Source: Synergistaceae bacterium (GTDB lineage Bacteria > Synergistota > Synergistia > Synergistales > Thermovirgaceae). Taken from it: a DNA stretch of 6,472 nucleotides. The notes below the pieces were generated by a model that saw nothing but the letters and a program-made list of their open reading frames with translations, did not search any database and was not told the DNA's origin. Position numbers and translations under genes: made by a program. Positions 1-5,972 of this stretch are shown in pieces (the first letter of the stretch is position 1; the number at the start of each line of letters is the position of its first letter). The stretch lies in NCBI GenBank assembly GCA_003446665.1, contig DMCT01000068.1:1811-8282 (forward strand), read 5' to 3'.

Positions 1-21
1 AAATATCGGGGAGATGGTTGC

Positions 22-594
22 ATGAACTGGAAAAACATATTCAATGGCGGAGAAACCTCTTCTGAAGAGGATCGCAAGACGACGCAAGACAAAGCAGAGG
101 GGGATACGTCTGGTTCAGAAACTTGTTTCACTGAAGGATATCATGAAGGCGTGGACATTGAACTCTCGGTTCATATAAAGCTGACAGACGAAAGTCAGGT
201 TGGAAGAGTCGCGATTCTTCTGGCATCGACTACAGATTCAAGGGAAGAATCGGCGTTGAAAAGGCAGATCGCAAAATCGGGCTGGCGAGCGGTCGCTACC
301 GAGGTCGGGGGACTTGCCGGTGAACTGCCCCAGAAAATTACGCGGGCCGTCGTCGGAGCTGCGCTGAATTCAGGGGTTGTCGAGAAAAAAGGCGGGGAAA
401 TGCATGCGCTCATGCATGCAGCCCTGGAGGCGATGAACGGCTTCATCTCTATGAGTCTCCTGGAAGCGAGCATCGGAGCCAAAATAGCCATAGTACGTAA
501 CCGTTTCTGGCTTGCCGTAGCGGTAGTCGGCGATTCCGCCTATCATGCCGTTGCCCACCATGAGAGGTGCGGCCTTGGTGTCATGCATCTTTGA
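22..594 (+). CDS. hutP: HutP-family RNA-binding antiterminator-like protein
   Basis: The 190-residue protein resembles Bacillus subtilis HutP, a hexameric, L-histidine- and Mg2+-dependent protein that binds NAG-rich RNA and prevents transcription termination in the hut operon. Aligned by eye, the HutP core runs from about residue 52 to 190. VGRVAILLAS (60-69) matches the family start, and GEMHALMHAALEAMNG (125-140) matches the B. subtilis RESHALYHATMEALHG. The ending CGLGVMHL matches FGVGINHI. The three B. subtilis metal-coordinating histidines (73, 77, 138) correspond to H128, H132 and H180. Residues 1-50 are an acidic, Ser/Thr-rich extension absent from B. subtilis HutP (148 aa). The ATG has a GGGGAG Shine-Dalgarno at 8-13. 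An in-frame GTG at 151 would give a 147-aa protein of canonical length. No histidine-degradation gene is in view; the next gene is rpmE. The family call is firm, but the RNA target and ligand are unknown. Confidence 0.85.
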   Translation: MNWKNIFNGGETSSEEDRKTTQDKAEGDTSGSETCFTEGYHEGVDIELSVHIKLTDESQVGRVAILLASTTDSREESALKRQIAKSGWRAVATEVGGLAGELPQKITRAVVGAALNSGVVEKKGGEMHALMHAALEAMNGFISMSLLEASIGAKIAIVRNRFWLAVAVVGDSAYHAVAHHERCGLGVMHL

Positions 595-693
595 AAAGCG
601 GCATATCCCTTTGCGAGTTGGCAAGGGCCTTGTGCGGAAAAGGCGAGTGTGATAAATTCTCAGTTCGTGGATCATAACAAGCGAAAAGCGGCA
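593..693 (+). repeat. Direct repeat GAAAAGCGGCA bracketing the spacer before rpmE, with a partial third copy
   Basis: The 11-mer GAAAAGCGGCA occurs at 593-603, overlapping the stop codon of the HutP-like gene, and again identically at 683-693, just before the rpmE Shine-Dalgarno. A third GAAAAG followed by GCG lies at 637-645. The three GAAAAG cores therefore start 44 and 46 bases apart. Each contains an AAG triplet, which fits the NAG class of triplets bound by HutP. A regulatory role is inference; a short purine-rich repeat could also arise by chance. Confidence 0.4.
607..644 (+). promoter_or_regulatory. Two adjacent hairpins in the hutP-rpmE spacer
   Basis: CCCTTTGC (607-614) can pair with GCAAGGG (621-627), with one bulged T and a six-base loop. 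GCCTT (627-631) can pair with AAGGC (640-644) around an eight-base loop. The two stems share G627, so the full forms compete for one base. No U-run follows, so this is not a classic intrinsic terminator. It could be an RNA processing site, an attenuator-like leader element, or a target of the upstream HutP-like protein. No strong promoter is visible in the spacer, so rpmE may be read through from upstream. Confidence 0.35.
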
Positions 694-710
694 GGGAGGT
701 GCCTTAAACT

Positions 711-968
711 GTGAAAAAAGATATTCATCCGGAATACAAGGAATGCCACGTTGCCTGTGCTTGCGGGAACACCTTTGAAACCAGGTCGACCGTTGGGGAA
801 ATAAAGGTGGCCGTCTGTTCTTCATGTCATCCTTTCTACACCGGCAAACGGGGTTCCGTGGTCCTGGAAGCAGGCAGGCTGGAGAAGTTCCAGCGGAAAT
901 ACGCGGGTACAAGGTTCGGAAAGAATCAGGACTCCGAAGAATCCGAAGAAAAGGAAAACCGGGAATAG
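711..968 (+). CDS. rpmE: 50S ribosomal protein L31, zinc-binding (C+) type
   Basis: The product is large-subunit ribosomal protein L31, which sits at the central protuberance and contributes to the bridge with the 30S subunit. The start MKKDIHPEY is typical of L31. C16, C18, C36 and C39 form the zinc-binding set of the C+ form, and C12 is an additional cysteine. CSSCHPFYTGKRG is the family signature. The start codon is GTG, ten bases after an AGGGAGGT Shine-Dalgarno (693-700). At 85 residues it is longer than the usual 66-70 because of a C-terminal charged, Glu-rich tail from about residue 67 (SEESEEKENRE at the end). It ends in TAG inside a perfect hairpin (959-984). In B. subtilis rpmE lies between rho and the tdk-prfA-prmC genes; here it precedes thyX, a DUF1385 gene, prfA and prmC. 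Confidence 0.95.
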   Translation: MKKDIHPEYKECHVACACGNTFETRSTVGEIKVAVCSSCHPFYTGKRGSVVLEAGRLEKFQRKYAGTRFGKNQDSEESEEKENRE

Positions 969-984
969 CACCTGCTATTCCCGG
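959..984 (+). terminator. Perfect hairpin spanning the rpmE stop codon; terminator or attenuator-like element before thyX
   Basis: CCGGGAATAGC (959-969) pairs perfectly with GCTATTCCCGG (974-984), giving an 11-bp stem and an ACCT loop. The rpmE TAG stop (966-968) lies inside the 5' arm. The bases that follow (ATGTTTCTGTC) are only moderately U-rich, so termination may be partial. The thyX ATG begins 11 bases after the stem. It may act as a weak terminator setting the rpmE:thyX ratio, as an mRNA stabiliser at the 3' end of rpmE, or as a translation-control structure for thyX. The stem is seen directly; its function is inferred. Confidence 0.6.
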
Positions 985-995
985 ATGTTTCTGTC

Positions 996-1700
996 ATGAA
1001 ACTGGCGGTTAACCTGCTTTCCAGCTCCCCGGAACCGGACAGAATAGTCGCCGCGGCCGCGCGGCTTTGTTACAGCGATGTTTCTGCGGAAGAACTGCTT
1101 GGGGGGCTGGAAAGTGAAAAAATCCGCGGATTTTTGAAACATCTTCGGAAATCGGGTCATTTATCGCCTTTCGAGCACGTTTCCTTCACCTTTGCAGTCG
1201 ACGGGATAAGCCGAGTCTGTTCGCATCAGCTGGTCAGGCATCGCCTGGCGAGCTACTCACAACAAAGCCAAAGATACGTTGCCATGACGGGACCCGATGT
1301 CGTAGTCCCGCCTTCCATAAGGGACGAACCCGGTTTGAAAGAGCGTTTCATCGAGCTTGTAGCGGCTTGCCACAAAGCCTACGGGGAATTTATCGAAAAA
1401 GGCGTACCCCGTGAGGATGCAAGGTACTTGCTCCCACACGGATGGCAAACGCGACTGGTGATGACCATGAACGCCAGGGAGCTTCATCATTTTTTCCGCC
1501 TGAGGCTTTGCAGAAGGGCCCAGTGGGAAATCAGGGAGCTTGCGAGGAGGATGCTGGCCCTCGTCCGGTGCGAGGCTCCGCTTCTTTTCGACCTGGCAGG
1601 TCCGGATTGTCTTGTCGACGGCGAATGCGGCGAGTCAAATCCCTGTGGCAGACCCTATGAGTCGATGGAGGAACTGCTGTCGGATGAAACGGTTTTTTGA
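996..1700 (+). CDS. thyX: Flavin-dependent thymidylate synthase ThyX
   Basis: ThyX makes dTMP from dUMP using methylenetetrahydrofolate as carbon donor and FAD/NADPH as reductant, so the cell does not depend on ThyA for this step. The ThyX signature RHR-x7-S is at residues 81-91 (RHRLASYSQQS). HLSPFEH (55-61) and the dUMP-binding region NAREL...LR....AQWEI (159-179) are also present. R170 corresponds by eye to R174 of Thermotoga maritima ThyX. At 234 residues the length is normal (about 220-250). The C-terminus has three cysteines (C205, C211, C217). ATG 996 is the first usable ATG/GTG/TTG start after an in-frame stop, and it fits the family N-terminus, yet no Shine-Dalgarno lies directly upstream. 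The 3' end overlaps the DUF1385 gene by 17 bases. Confidence 0.96.
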   Translation: MKLAVNLLSSSPEPDRIVAAAARLCYSDVSAEELLGGLESEKIRGFLKHLRKSGHLSPFEHVSFTFAVDGISRVCSHQLVRHRLASYSQQSQRYVAMTGPDVVVPPSIRDEPGLKERFIELVAACHKAYGEFIEKGVPREDARYLLPHGWQTRLVMTMNARELHHFFRLRLCRRAQWEIRELARRMLALVRCEAPLLFDLAGPDCLVDGECGESNPCGRPYESMEELLSDETVF

Positions 1701-2652
1701 ACGTGTTTTGCTGGTTCTATCCTTCCTGGTTTCAATTTCCCCAAAACGGGAGATACCTGTTGGAGGGCAAGCGGTCATAGAAGGTGTCTTGATGCGCGGC
1801 CCCCTTCGCTGGGGTCTTTCCGTAAGAAACCCGGAAGGCGACATAGTTAGCGATGCCTGGGAAAATCGACCCTGGTCCAGCTCGATGCCCTGGAAGCTTC
1901 CTGTGCTCAGAGGCATGGTTACCATGGCCGAAATGCTCTATACAGGTACCAAAGCCCTTGCTGTTTCAGCCGAAATTTCCCTTGGCGAAGAAGAGAGTCT
2001 GGGTACATGGGGGTTTTTGCTTTCCATCTTCGCGGCGGTTTTGGCCGTGGTTTTGCTTTTTGTCGCGCTTCCCCTTTTTGCAGGTGATGTGGCAGGGAAG
2101 ATTTGGTCGCTGTCGCAGGGCTGGAGGAACCTTATAGAAGGTTTGGTGAGAGCGGGTGTATTCGTTGGCTATGTCGCAGTAATAGGATTTTGGAAAGAGA
2201 TAGGACGGGTTTTCGAGTATCACGGGGCCGAGCACAAGACAATAAACGCCTTCGAAGCTGGAAAAGAAATGGTCCCGTCCAAAATCACGGATTGTTCCAG
2301 GATTCATCCCCGCTGCGGCACTTCGTTTTTGCTTGTGGTGGTTGCCGTAAGCGTGATCGTTTTTTCGGTCGCAGGCCATGGAGGATTGGTATGGAGGGTA
2401 GGTTCCAGGGTTTTTCTCTTGCCGGTCGTAATCGGCATATCCTATGAAATAATCAAGTGGTGCGGAAAAAACCGCAAGGTGGGAAATTCCCTTATGGCGC
2501 CTGCTTTGTGGCTGCAGTATCTTACCACCAGAGAGCCTGACGAGTCGCAGATATCCGTGGCTTTGATGGCGCTCACAGTCGCTTTGGGAGATGAAAGTCC
2601 TACCAGGGAAATCGCAGGCGGTGAAACCGATGGAAATAGCAAAAAAGCTTGA
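1684..2652 (+). CDS. DUF1385 (YqhQ-like) integral membrane protein
   Basis: This is a conserved membrane protein of the DUF1385 family, whose biochemical role I cannot name. Family blocks are visible in order: [14 protein letters not shown] (27-40), [18 protein letters not shown] (75-92), [14 protein letters not shown] (178-191), HPRCGTSF (208-215) and [15 protein letters not shown] (275-289). Hydrophobic stretches suggest membrane segments at about 108-133, 150-170, 213-232 and 242-258. Histidines H180 and H184, together with H208 and C211, could form a metal- or cofactor-binding cluster; that is speculation. ATG 1684 was chosen because GGAGG lies at 1667-1671 and it overlaps the thyX end by only 17 bases. 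An in-frame ATG at 1657 would add nine residues, and TTG 1708 is a shorter option. DUF1385 genes are commonly found beside rpmE, prfA and prmC. The gene overlaps prfA by 23 bases. Confidence 0.88.
   Translation: MKRFFERVLLVLSFLVSISPKREIPVGGQAVIEGVLMRGPLRWGLSVRNPEGDIVSDAWENRPWSSSMPWKLPVLRGMVTMAEMLYTGTKALAVSAEISLGEEESLGTWGFLLSIFAAVLAVVLLFVALPLFAGDVAGKIWSLSQGWRNLIEGLVRAGVFVGYVAVIGFWKEIGRVFEYHGAEHKTINAFEAGKEMVPSKITDCSRIHPRCGTSFLLVVVAVSVIVFSVAGHGGLVWRVGSRVFLLPVVIGISYEIIKWCGKNRKVGNSLMAPALWLQYLTTREPDESQISVALMALTVALGDESPTREIAGGETDGNSKKA
2616..2623 (+). promoter_or_regulatory. Ribosome binding site that sets the prfA start
   Basis: AGGCGGTG matches seven of eight bases of the ideal AGGAGGTG and ends six bases before ATG 2630. 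This supports starting prfA at 2630 rather than at the in-frame ATG 2591 or GTG 2621. The site lies wholly within the DUF1385 coding region, so prfA initiation is probably coupled to translation of that gene. Confidence 0.65.
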
Positions 2653-3703
2653 CGAGGTCGAGAGTTCTTACATGGAACTCGAAAAAAGAATGGCGGAACC
2701 CGGCGTGGCGAAAGACCCTCAAAAGCTCCAGGAGCTTGCGAAAAGGCATGCCGGGATGGAGCCGGTTGTTCAAACCTACAGGAAATACAAGAAAATCTTC
2801 CAAAGGATCGAAGAAGCCAGGTCTTTCCTTCACGGTTCGGACAAGGAACTGGCGGAGATGGCCCGGGAGGAAGTCGCGCTGCTTGAACCTGAGCTCGAAA
2901 AACTGGAGGAAGAACTCAGGATTCTTCTGTTACCGAAAGATCCCAACGACGAAAAAAGCGTCATCATGGAAATAAGGGCCGGTGCCGGTGGCGAGGAAGC
3001 AGCACTCTTTGCCGGAGACCTTTACAGGATGTATGCAAGGTATGCCGAGCGCAAGAACTGGAAGGTGGAAATACTCACGAGCAACGAGACGGGCATAGGC
3101 GGCTATAAGGAAATAGTCTTCAGAATAGACGGTCACGGAGCGTACAGCGAGCTCAAGTACGAAAGCGGGGTACACAGGGTACAGCGGGTCCCCGTTACCG
3201 AATCGGGCGGCCGCATACATACCTCTACCGCGACGGTGGCGGTGTTGCCAGAGGCCGAGGATGTCGACGTGGACATCCGCCAGGAGGACCTCAAGATCGA
3301 CACCTACCGAGCGAGCGGGGCAGGAGGACAGCATGTCAACATGACCGACTCGGCGGTGAGGATAACCCATTTGCCCACCGGGATAGTCGTAACGTGTCAG
3401 GACGAACGATCCCAGATAAAAAACAGGATAAAGGCGATGAAGCTTCTACGCTCAAAGCTTTTGGACCTCGAAATCCAACGCCGCGACGCCGAACTCGCCG
3501 CCGAACGCAAGGGACAGGTCGGAACGGGTGACCGGTCGGAACGTATAAGGACTTATAACTTCCCCCAAAACAGGGTAACCGATCACCGGATCGGTCTTAC
3601 ACTCCACAAGCTCGAAAGCATGCTGGAGGGAGATTTGGAAGAAATCCTCTCCGCCCTGACATTTGCGGACCAATCGGAGAAACTGAAGCAATTGGAGGCA
3701 TAG
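2630..3703 (+). CDS. prfA: Peptide chain release factor 1 (RF1)
   Basis: RF1 recognises UAA and UAG stop codons in the ribosomal A site and triggers release of the nascent peptide. From ATG 2630 the protein has 357 residues, against 360 in Escherichia coli. An N-terminal helical, Glu/Lys-rich domain (1-105) is followed by the core. [15 protein letters not shown] (186-200) holds the PxT stop-codon motif as PVT (188-190), the form seen in Thermus RF1; RF2 would have SPF. The catalytic GGQ is at 232-234 in [17 protein letters not shown]. The C-terminal part carries the usual [18 protein letters not shown] (306-321 region). The stop codon is TAG, which only RF1 reads. The start overlaps the DUF1385 gene, and prmC begins four bases after the stop, so RF1 and its modifying enzyme are co-produced. 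Confidence 0.97.
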   Translation: MEIAKKLDEVESSYMELEKRMAEPGVAKDPQKLQELAKRHAGMEPVVQTYRKYKKIFQRIEEARSFLHGSDKELAEMAREEVALLEPELEKLEEELRILLLPKDPNDEKSVIMEIRAGAGGEEAALFAGDLYRMYARYAERKNWKVEILTSNETGIGGYKEIVFRIDGHGAYSELKYESGVHRVQRVPVTESGGRIHTSTATVAVLPEAEDVDVDIRQEDLKIDTYRASGAGGQHVNMTDSAVRITHLPTGIVVTCQDERSQIKNRIKAMKLLRSKLLDLEIQRRDAELAAERKGQVGTGDRSERIRTYNFPQNRVTDHRIGLTLHKLESMLEGDLEEILSALTFADQSEKLKQLEA

Positions 3704-3707
3704 CTCC

Positions 3708-4550
3708 ATGGAGTTGGGCAGGGCAAGGAGTCTTGCCGTAACACTGCTTGAGGGTGCCGGCATCGAAAGCGCGGACCTCGAGGCAGATTTGTTGCTTGTG
3801 TGGGCTACGGGATTTCAAAGGGGCTATATTCACGCCCATCCGGAAAAAATCCTCTCCGAAGAGCAACTCAAAACGTTTTTCGAGGCGACGGAAAGACGAT
3901 GCGGCAGGGAACCCTTGCAGCACATAACGAAGGAAGCAGGGTTTTTTGGTCTTTCCCTTTTGATCGAACCGGGTGCCCTGGTTCCCAGGCCGGAGACGGA
4001 GATAGCCGTAGAGGCCGCCCTGGAAAGTTTCAGAGGCGGTCTTTTCGTCGACTGGGGTACGGGAAGCGGCTGTATAGCCGCGGCCATTCTTGAGAACGCG
4101 CCCCGTTCCTTTTGTGTGGCCGTAGAGCGATCGCCGAGCGCAATAAGGGTAGCCTGGAGGAACTTCAAAAAACTTGGCCAGATTTCACGGGTCCTGCTAT
4201 GGCACGGGAGCGACCCGTGGCAGGTGCCGCTTAAAGCGCATTCGGCAAGCCTGTTGGTCAGCAACCCGCCTTACATCCCCGATCCGGTCATTCCGCTGCT
4301 GATGCCCGAAGTGCGCATCCACGACCCATTGAGTGCCCTTTCAGGGGGCAGTGACGGCCTTGACGCCTACAGGATCCTGTTGCCCTGGGCATGGCATGTC
4401 CTCGAAACGGGGGGGACTCTGGTCCTCGAAACAGGAGGCAAAGAGCAATGTGAGAGAGTCAAAGCGCTGGGAGCTTTCGGTTTTCGGTGCGAAAAAACAC
4501 TGTGTGATTTTTCAGGAATCGCACGTGTTCTTGTGTTGAAAAAAGAGTGA
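3708..4550 (+). CDS. prmC: Release factor glutamine N5-methyltransferase PrmC (HemK)
   Basis: PrmC uses S-adenosylmethionine to methylate the glutamine of the GGQ motif in release factors, which raises termination efficiency. The 280 residues match the family length. An N-terminal helical substrate-binding domain (about 1-75) leads into EPLQHITKEAGFFGL (68-82) and VPRPETE (92-98). The Rossmann-type methyltransferase domain has the SAM-binding loop DWGTGSGCIAAA (115-126) and the catalytic NPPY (186-189), which contacts the target glutamine. EVRIHDPLSALSGGSDGL (201-218) is also characteristic. GGAGG (3694-3698), nine bases before the ATG and inside the end of prfA, sets the start. Its substrate RF1 is encoded immediately upstream. 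No convincing intrinsic terminator follows the gene. Confidence 0.95.
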   Translation: MELGRARSLAVTLLEGAGIESADLEADLLLVWATGFQRGYIHAHPEKILSEEQLKTFFEATERRCGREPLQHITKEAGFFGLSLLIEPGALVPRPETEIAVEAALESFRGGLFVDWGTGSGCIAAAILENAPRSFCVAVERSPSAIRVAWRNFKKLGQISRVLLWHGSDPWQVPLKAHSASLLVSNPPYIPDPVIPLLMPEVRIHDPLSALSGGSDGLDAYRILLPWAWHVLETGGTLVLETGGKEQCERVKALGAFGFRCEKTLCDFSGIARVLVLKKE

Positions 4551-4619
4551 GTTCCGCTTTTATAAAAATGCTTACTGAGACAGGAAAACAGACAAGGCAA
4601 ATCCGCTTTCCGACCTTTT

Positions 4620-4648
4620 GGGACAGCCAGGAGCGAGTTTGATACAAT
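4620..4648 (+). promoter_or_regulatory. Sigma-70-type extended -10 promoter for trxB
   Basis: TACAAT at 4643-4648 matches the -10 consensus at five of six bases and is preceded by TGA, giving the extended -10 form TGnTACAAT. GGGACA at 4620-4625 is a four-of-six -35 match with a 17-base spacer. Transcription would start near 4655, leaving a leader of about 48 bases that contains a weak hairpin (AAACTT 4654-4659 with AAGTTT 4670-4675) and the trxB Shine-Dalgarno GGGAGGT (4687-4693). The rest of the gap from 4551 shows no gene or clear terminator. Confidence 0.65.
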
Positions 4649-4702
4649 AAAGGAAACTTTCATAAAGCCAAGTTTGCAAAATCTTCGGGAGGTAAAGAGT
4701 GC

Positions 4703-5890
4703 ATGGAAAAAAGAGAGCTTGTCATAATCGGTGCGGGGCCGGCGGGATTGACCGCCGCGATTTACGGGAAAAGGTCGGGTCTCGATGTACTGGTTCTTGA
4801 AAAGAGTGCTCCAGGGGGACAGATCAACGTGACCGACGAGATAGAGAACTGGACTGGAACTATTCATACGAGTGGTCCTGAGCTGGCAGAGAGTTTCAGG
4901 AAGCACGCCGAGCATTTCCGGGCGGAGTTTCGCGAGAGTGTAGTCGAGGGTATTGAACTGAGCGACGGCAAGAAGATCGTCAAGACCGATTCGGGTGAGA
5001 TAGAGGCGGAAGCAGTGATCGTGGCCACCGGCGCGAGCTTCAGAAAGGCAGGCGTCAAGGGAGAGGAAGAATTTACCGGCCGCGGGGTGAGTTACTGCGC
5101 AGTCTGCGACGGGGCCTTCTTTGAAGATGAGACGGTGGCCGTCATAGGTGGCGGCAACACGGCTGTTGAAGAGGCGGTCTACCTTACCCGGTTCGCCTCC
5201 AAAGTCTACATAATACACAGACGCGACAGTTTCAGAGCCGACAGGACAGCTACTGAGCGAGCCCTGACCAACGAGAAGATAGAGGTAATATGGAACAGTG
5301 TGGTAGAAGAAATCGCCGGGGACGAAATGGTTGAAAAAATCCTCTTGCAAAATGTCAAAACCGGAGAAAAGACCGAGCTGCCCGTTGCCGGTGTCTTTGT
5401 CTTCATCGGAATGGAGCCCAACGCCGGTTTCATGAAAGATCTGGTGGAAACTGCGCGTGGAGGATGGATCAAGACTAACGATCGGATGGAAACAAGCGTG
5501 GAAGGTGTTTTCGCCGCCGGAGACGTAAGGGACAAGTTCCTCCGGCAGGTCGTCACCGCCGCCGGAGATGGCGCTACTGCCGCTATGGCGGCTTACGGCT
5601 ACATTTCAGAACAGCTTCATTTGAGGCGCAAGGTCCTGGACCCGGAACACGTTTACGTTTTCCTCTATTCAAGCATAGACAAGGACCAGGTGCGGCTGGC
5701 TGGCGAGGCGGAAAACCTTGCGGAAGAGAAAGAAGACCTTGTCGTGCTCGACGGGTATAAAAATGCGAGGATGACCGAAAAACTGGGCCTTTCCGAGTTG
5801 CCGGCCCTTTTGGAGCTGGAAAAAGGACAAATCAGGCGCAGCGAAAAACCGAAGGACCTTGCGTCGATAAAGGACTTCATCGGAGTTTGA
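4703..5890 (+). CDS. trxB: Thioredoxin reductase with C-terminal degenerate thioredoxin-like domain
   Basis: Residues 1-308 are a complete low-molecular-weight thioredoxin reductase, a cytoplasmic flavoenzyme that normally passes NADPH electrons through FAD to thioredoxin. Visible motifs are the FAD loop GAGPAG (10-15), GGQINVTDEIENW (38-50), the redox pair CAVC (132-135), the NADPH loop GGGNTA (149-154), HRRDSFRAD (172-180), which fits NADPH preference, and AAGD...RQVVTAAGDGATAA (271-294). The usual length is about 310-320 residues; this protein has 395. Residues 312-395 look like a thioredoxin fold from strand 2 onward: HVYVFLYSS, a helix, DLVVLDGYKN, and LPALLELEKGQI resembling the cis-proline hairpin of thioredoxin (IPTLLLFKNGEV). 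The CxxC position reads IDKD, so the extra domain cannot do dithiol chemistry. GGGAGGT at 4687-4693 sets the start. The gene has its own promoter. Confidence 0.93.
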   Translation: MEKRELVIIGAGPAGLTAAIYGKRSGLDVLVLEKSAPGGQINVTDEIENWTGTIHTSGPELAESFRKHAEHFRAEFRESVVEGIELSDGKKIVKTDSGEIEAEAVIVATGASFRKAGVKGEEEFTGRGVSYCAVCDGAFFEDETVAVIGGGNTAVEEAVYLTRFASKVYIIHRRDSFRADRTATERALTNEKIEVIWNSVVEEIAGDEMVEKILLQNVKTGEKTELPVAGVFVFIGMEPNAGFMKDLVETARGGWIKTNDRMETSVEGVFAAGDVRDKFLRQVVTAAGDGATAAMAAYGYISEQLHLRRKVLDPEHVYVFLYSSIDKDQVRLAGEAENLAEEKEDLVVLDGYKNARMTEKLGLSELPALLELEKGQIRRSEKPKDLASIKDFIGV

Positions 5891-5925
5891 AGACAACCTG
5901 CCCTGGATGGAGCACAAATAAAATG

Positions 5926-5942
5926 ACGGGGCAAAGGCCCGT
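5926..5942 (+). terminator. Small GC-rich hairpin between trxB and the kinase gene
   Basis: ACGGG-G-C (5926-5932) can pair with GCCCGT (5937-5942) through six pairs with one bulged G and an AAAG loop. On the + strand only TTTC follows, so termination would be weak. Read on the - strand it is followed by a T-rich CATTTTATTT, which looks more terminator-like, but no - strand gene is in view to use it. The gap 5891-5972 otherwise holds only the Shine-Dalgarno of the next gene. Confidence 0.3.
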
Positions 5943-5972
5943 TTCGGAAAACAAAAGAGGGGGAAACGACAG

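Noticed and set aside
400..420. Repeated ATGCATGC in the HutP-like gene
   Set aside because: It encodes the MHALMHA metal-binding segment, so it is explained by the protein sequence.
630..658. Possible rpmE promoter TTGTGC-17-TAAATT
   Set aside because: Only three of six and four of six matches, and it overlaps the second hairpin; too weak to list as a promoter.
1540..1683. Upstream in-frame extension of the DUF1385 protein
   Set aside because: It lies within thyX in another frame and has no DUF1385 similarity; the SD-supported start is at 1684.
4538..4566. AT-rich AAAAG/CTTTT pairing after prmC as a terminator
   Set aside because: The stem is only five A-T-rich pairs with a long loop and no proper U-run, so it is not a credible intrinsic terminator.
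4568..4642. A 24-codon ATG frame in the prmC-trxB gap
   Set aside because: It has no Shine-Dalgarno, no recognisable sequence, and its TGA overlaps the extended -10 element.
4367..5350. A 327-codon open frame on the - strand across the prmC end, the gap and the trxB start
   Set aside because: It runs antisense to two well-supported genes, has no recognisable family motif, and crosses the trxB promoter. It is best explained as a shadow of coding bias.
5511..5573. Direct repeat CGCCGCCGGAGA in trxB
   Set aside because: It encodes the two AAGD motifs that are normal in thioredoxin reductases.
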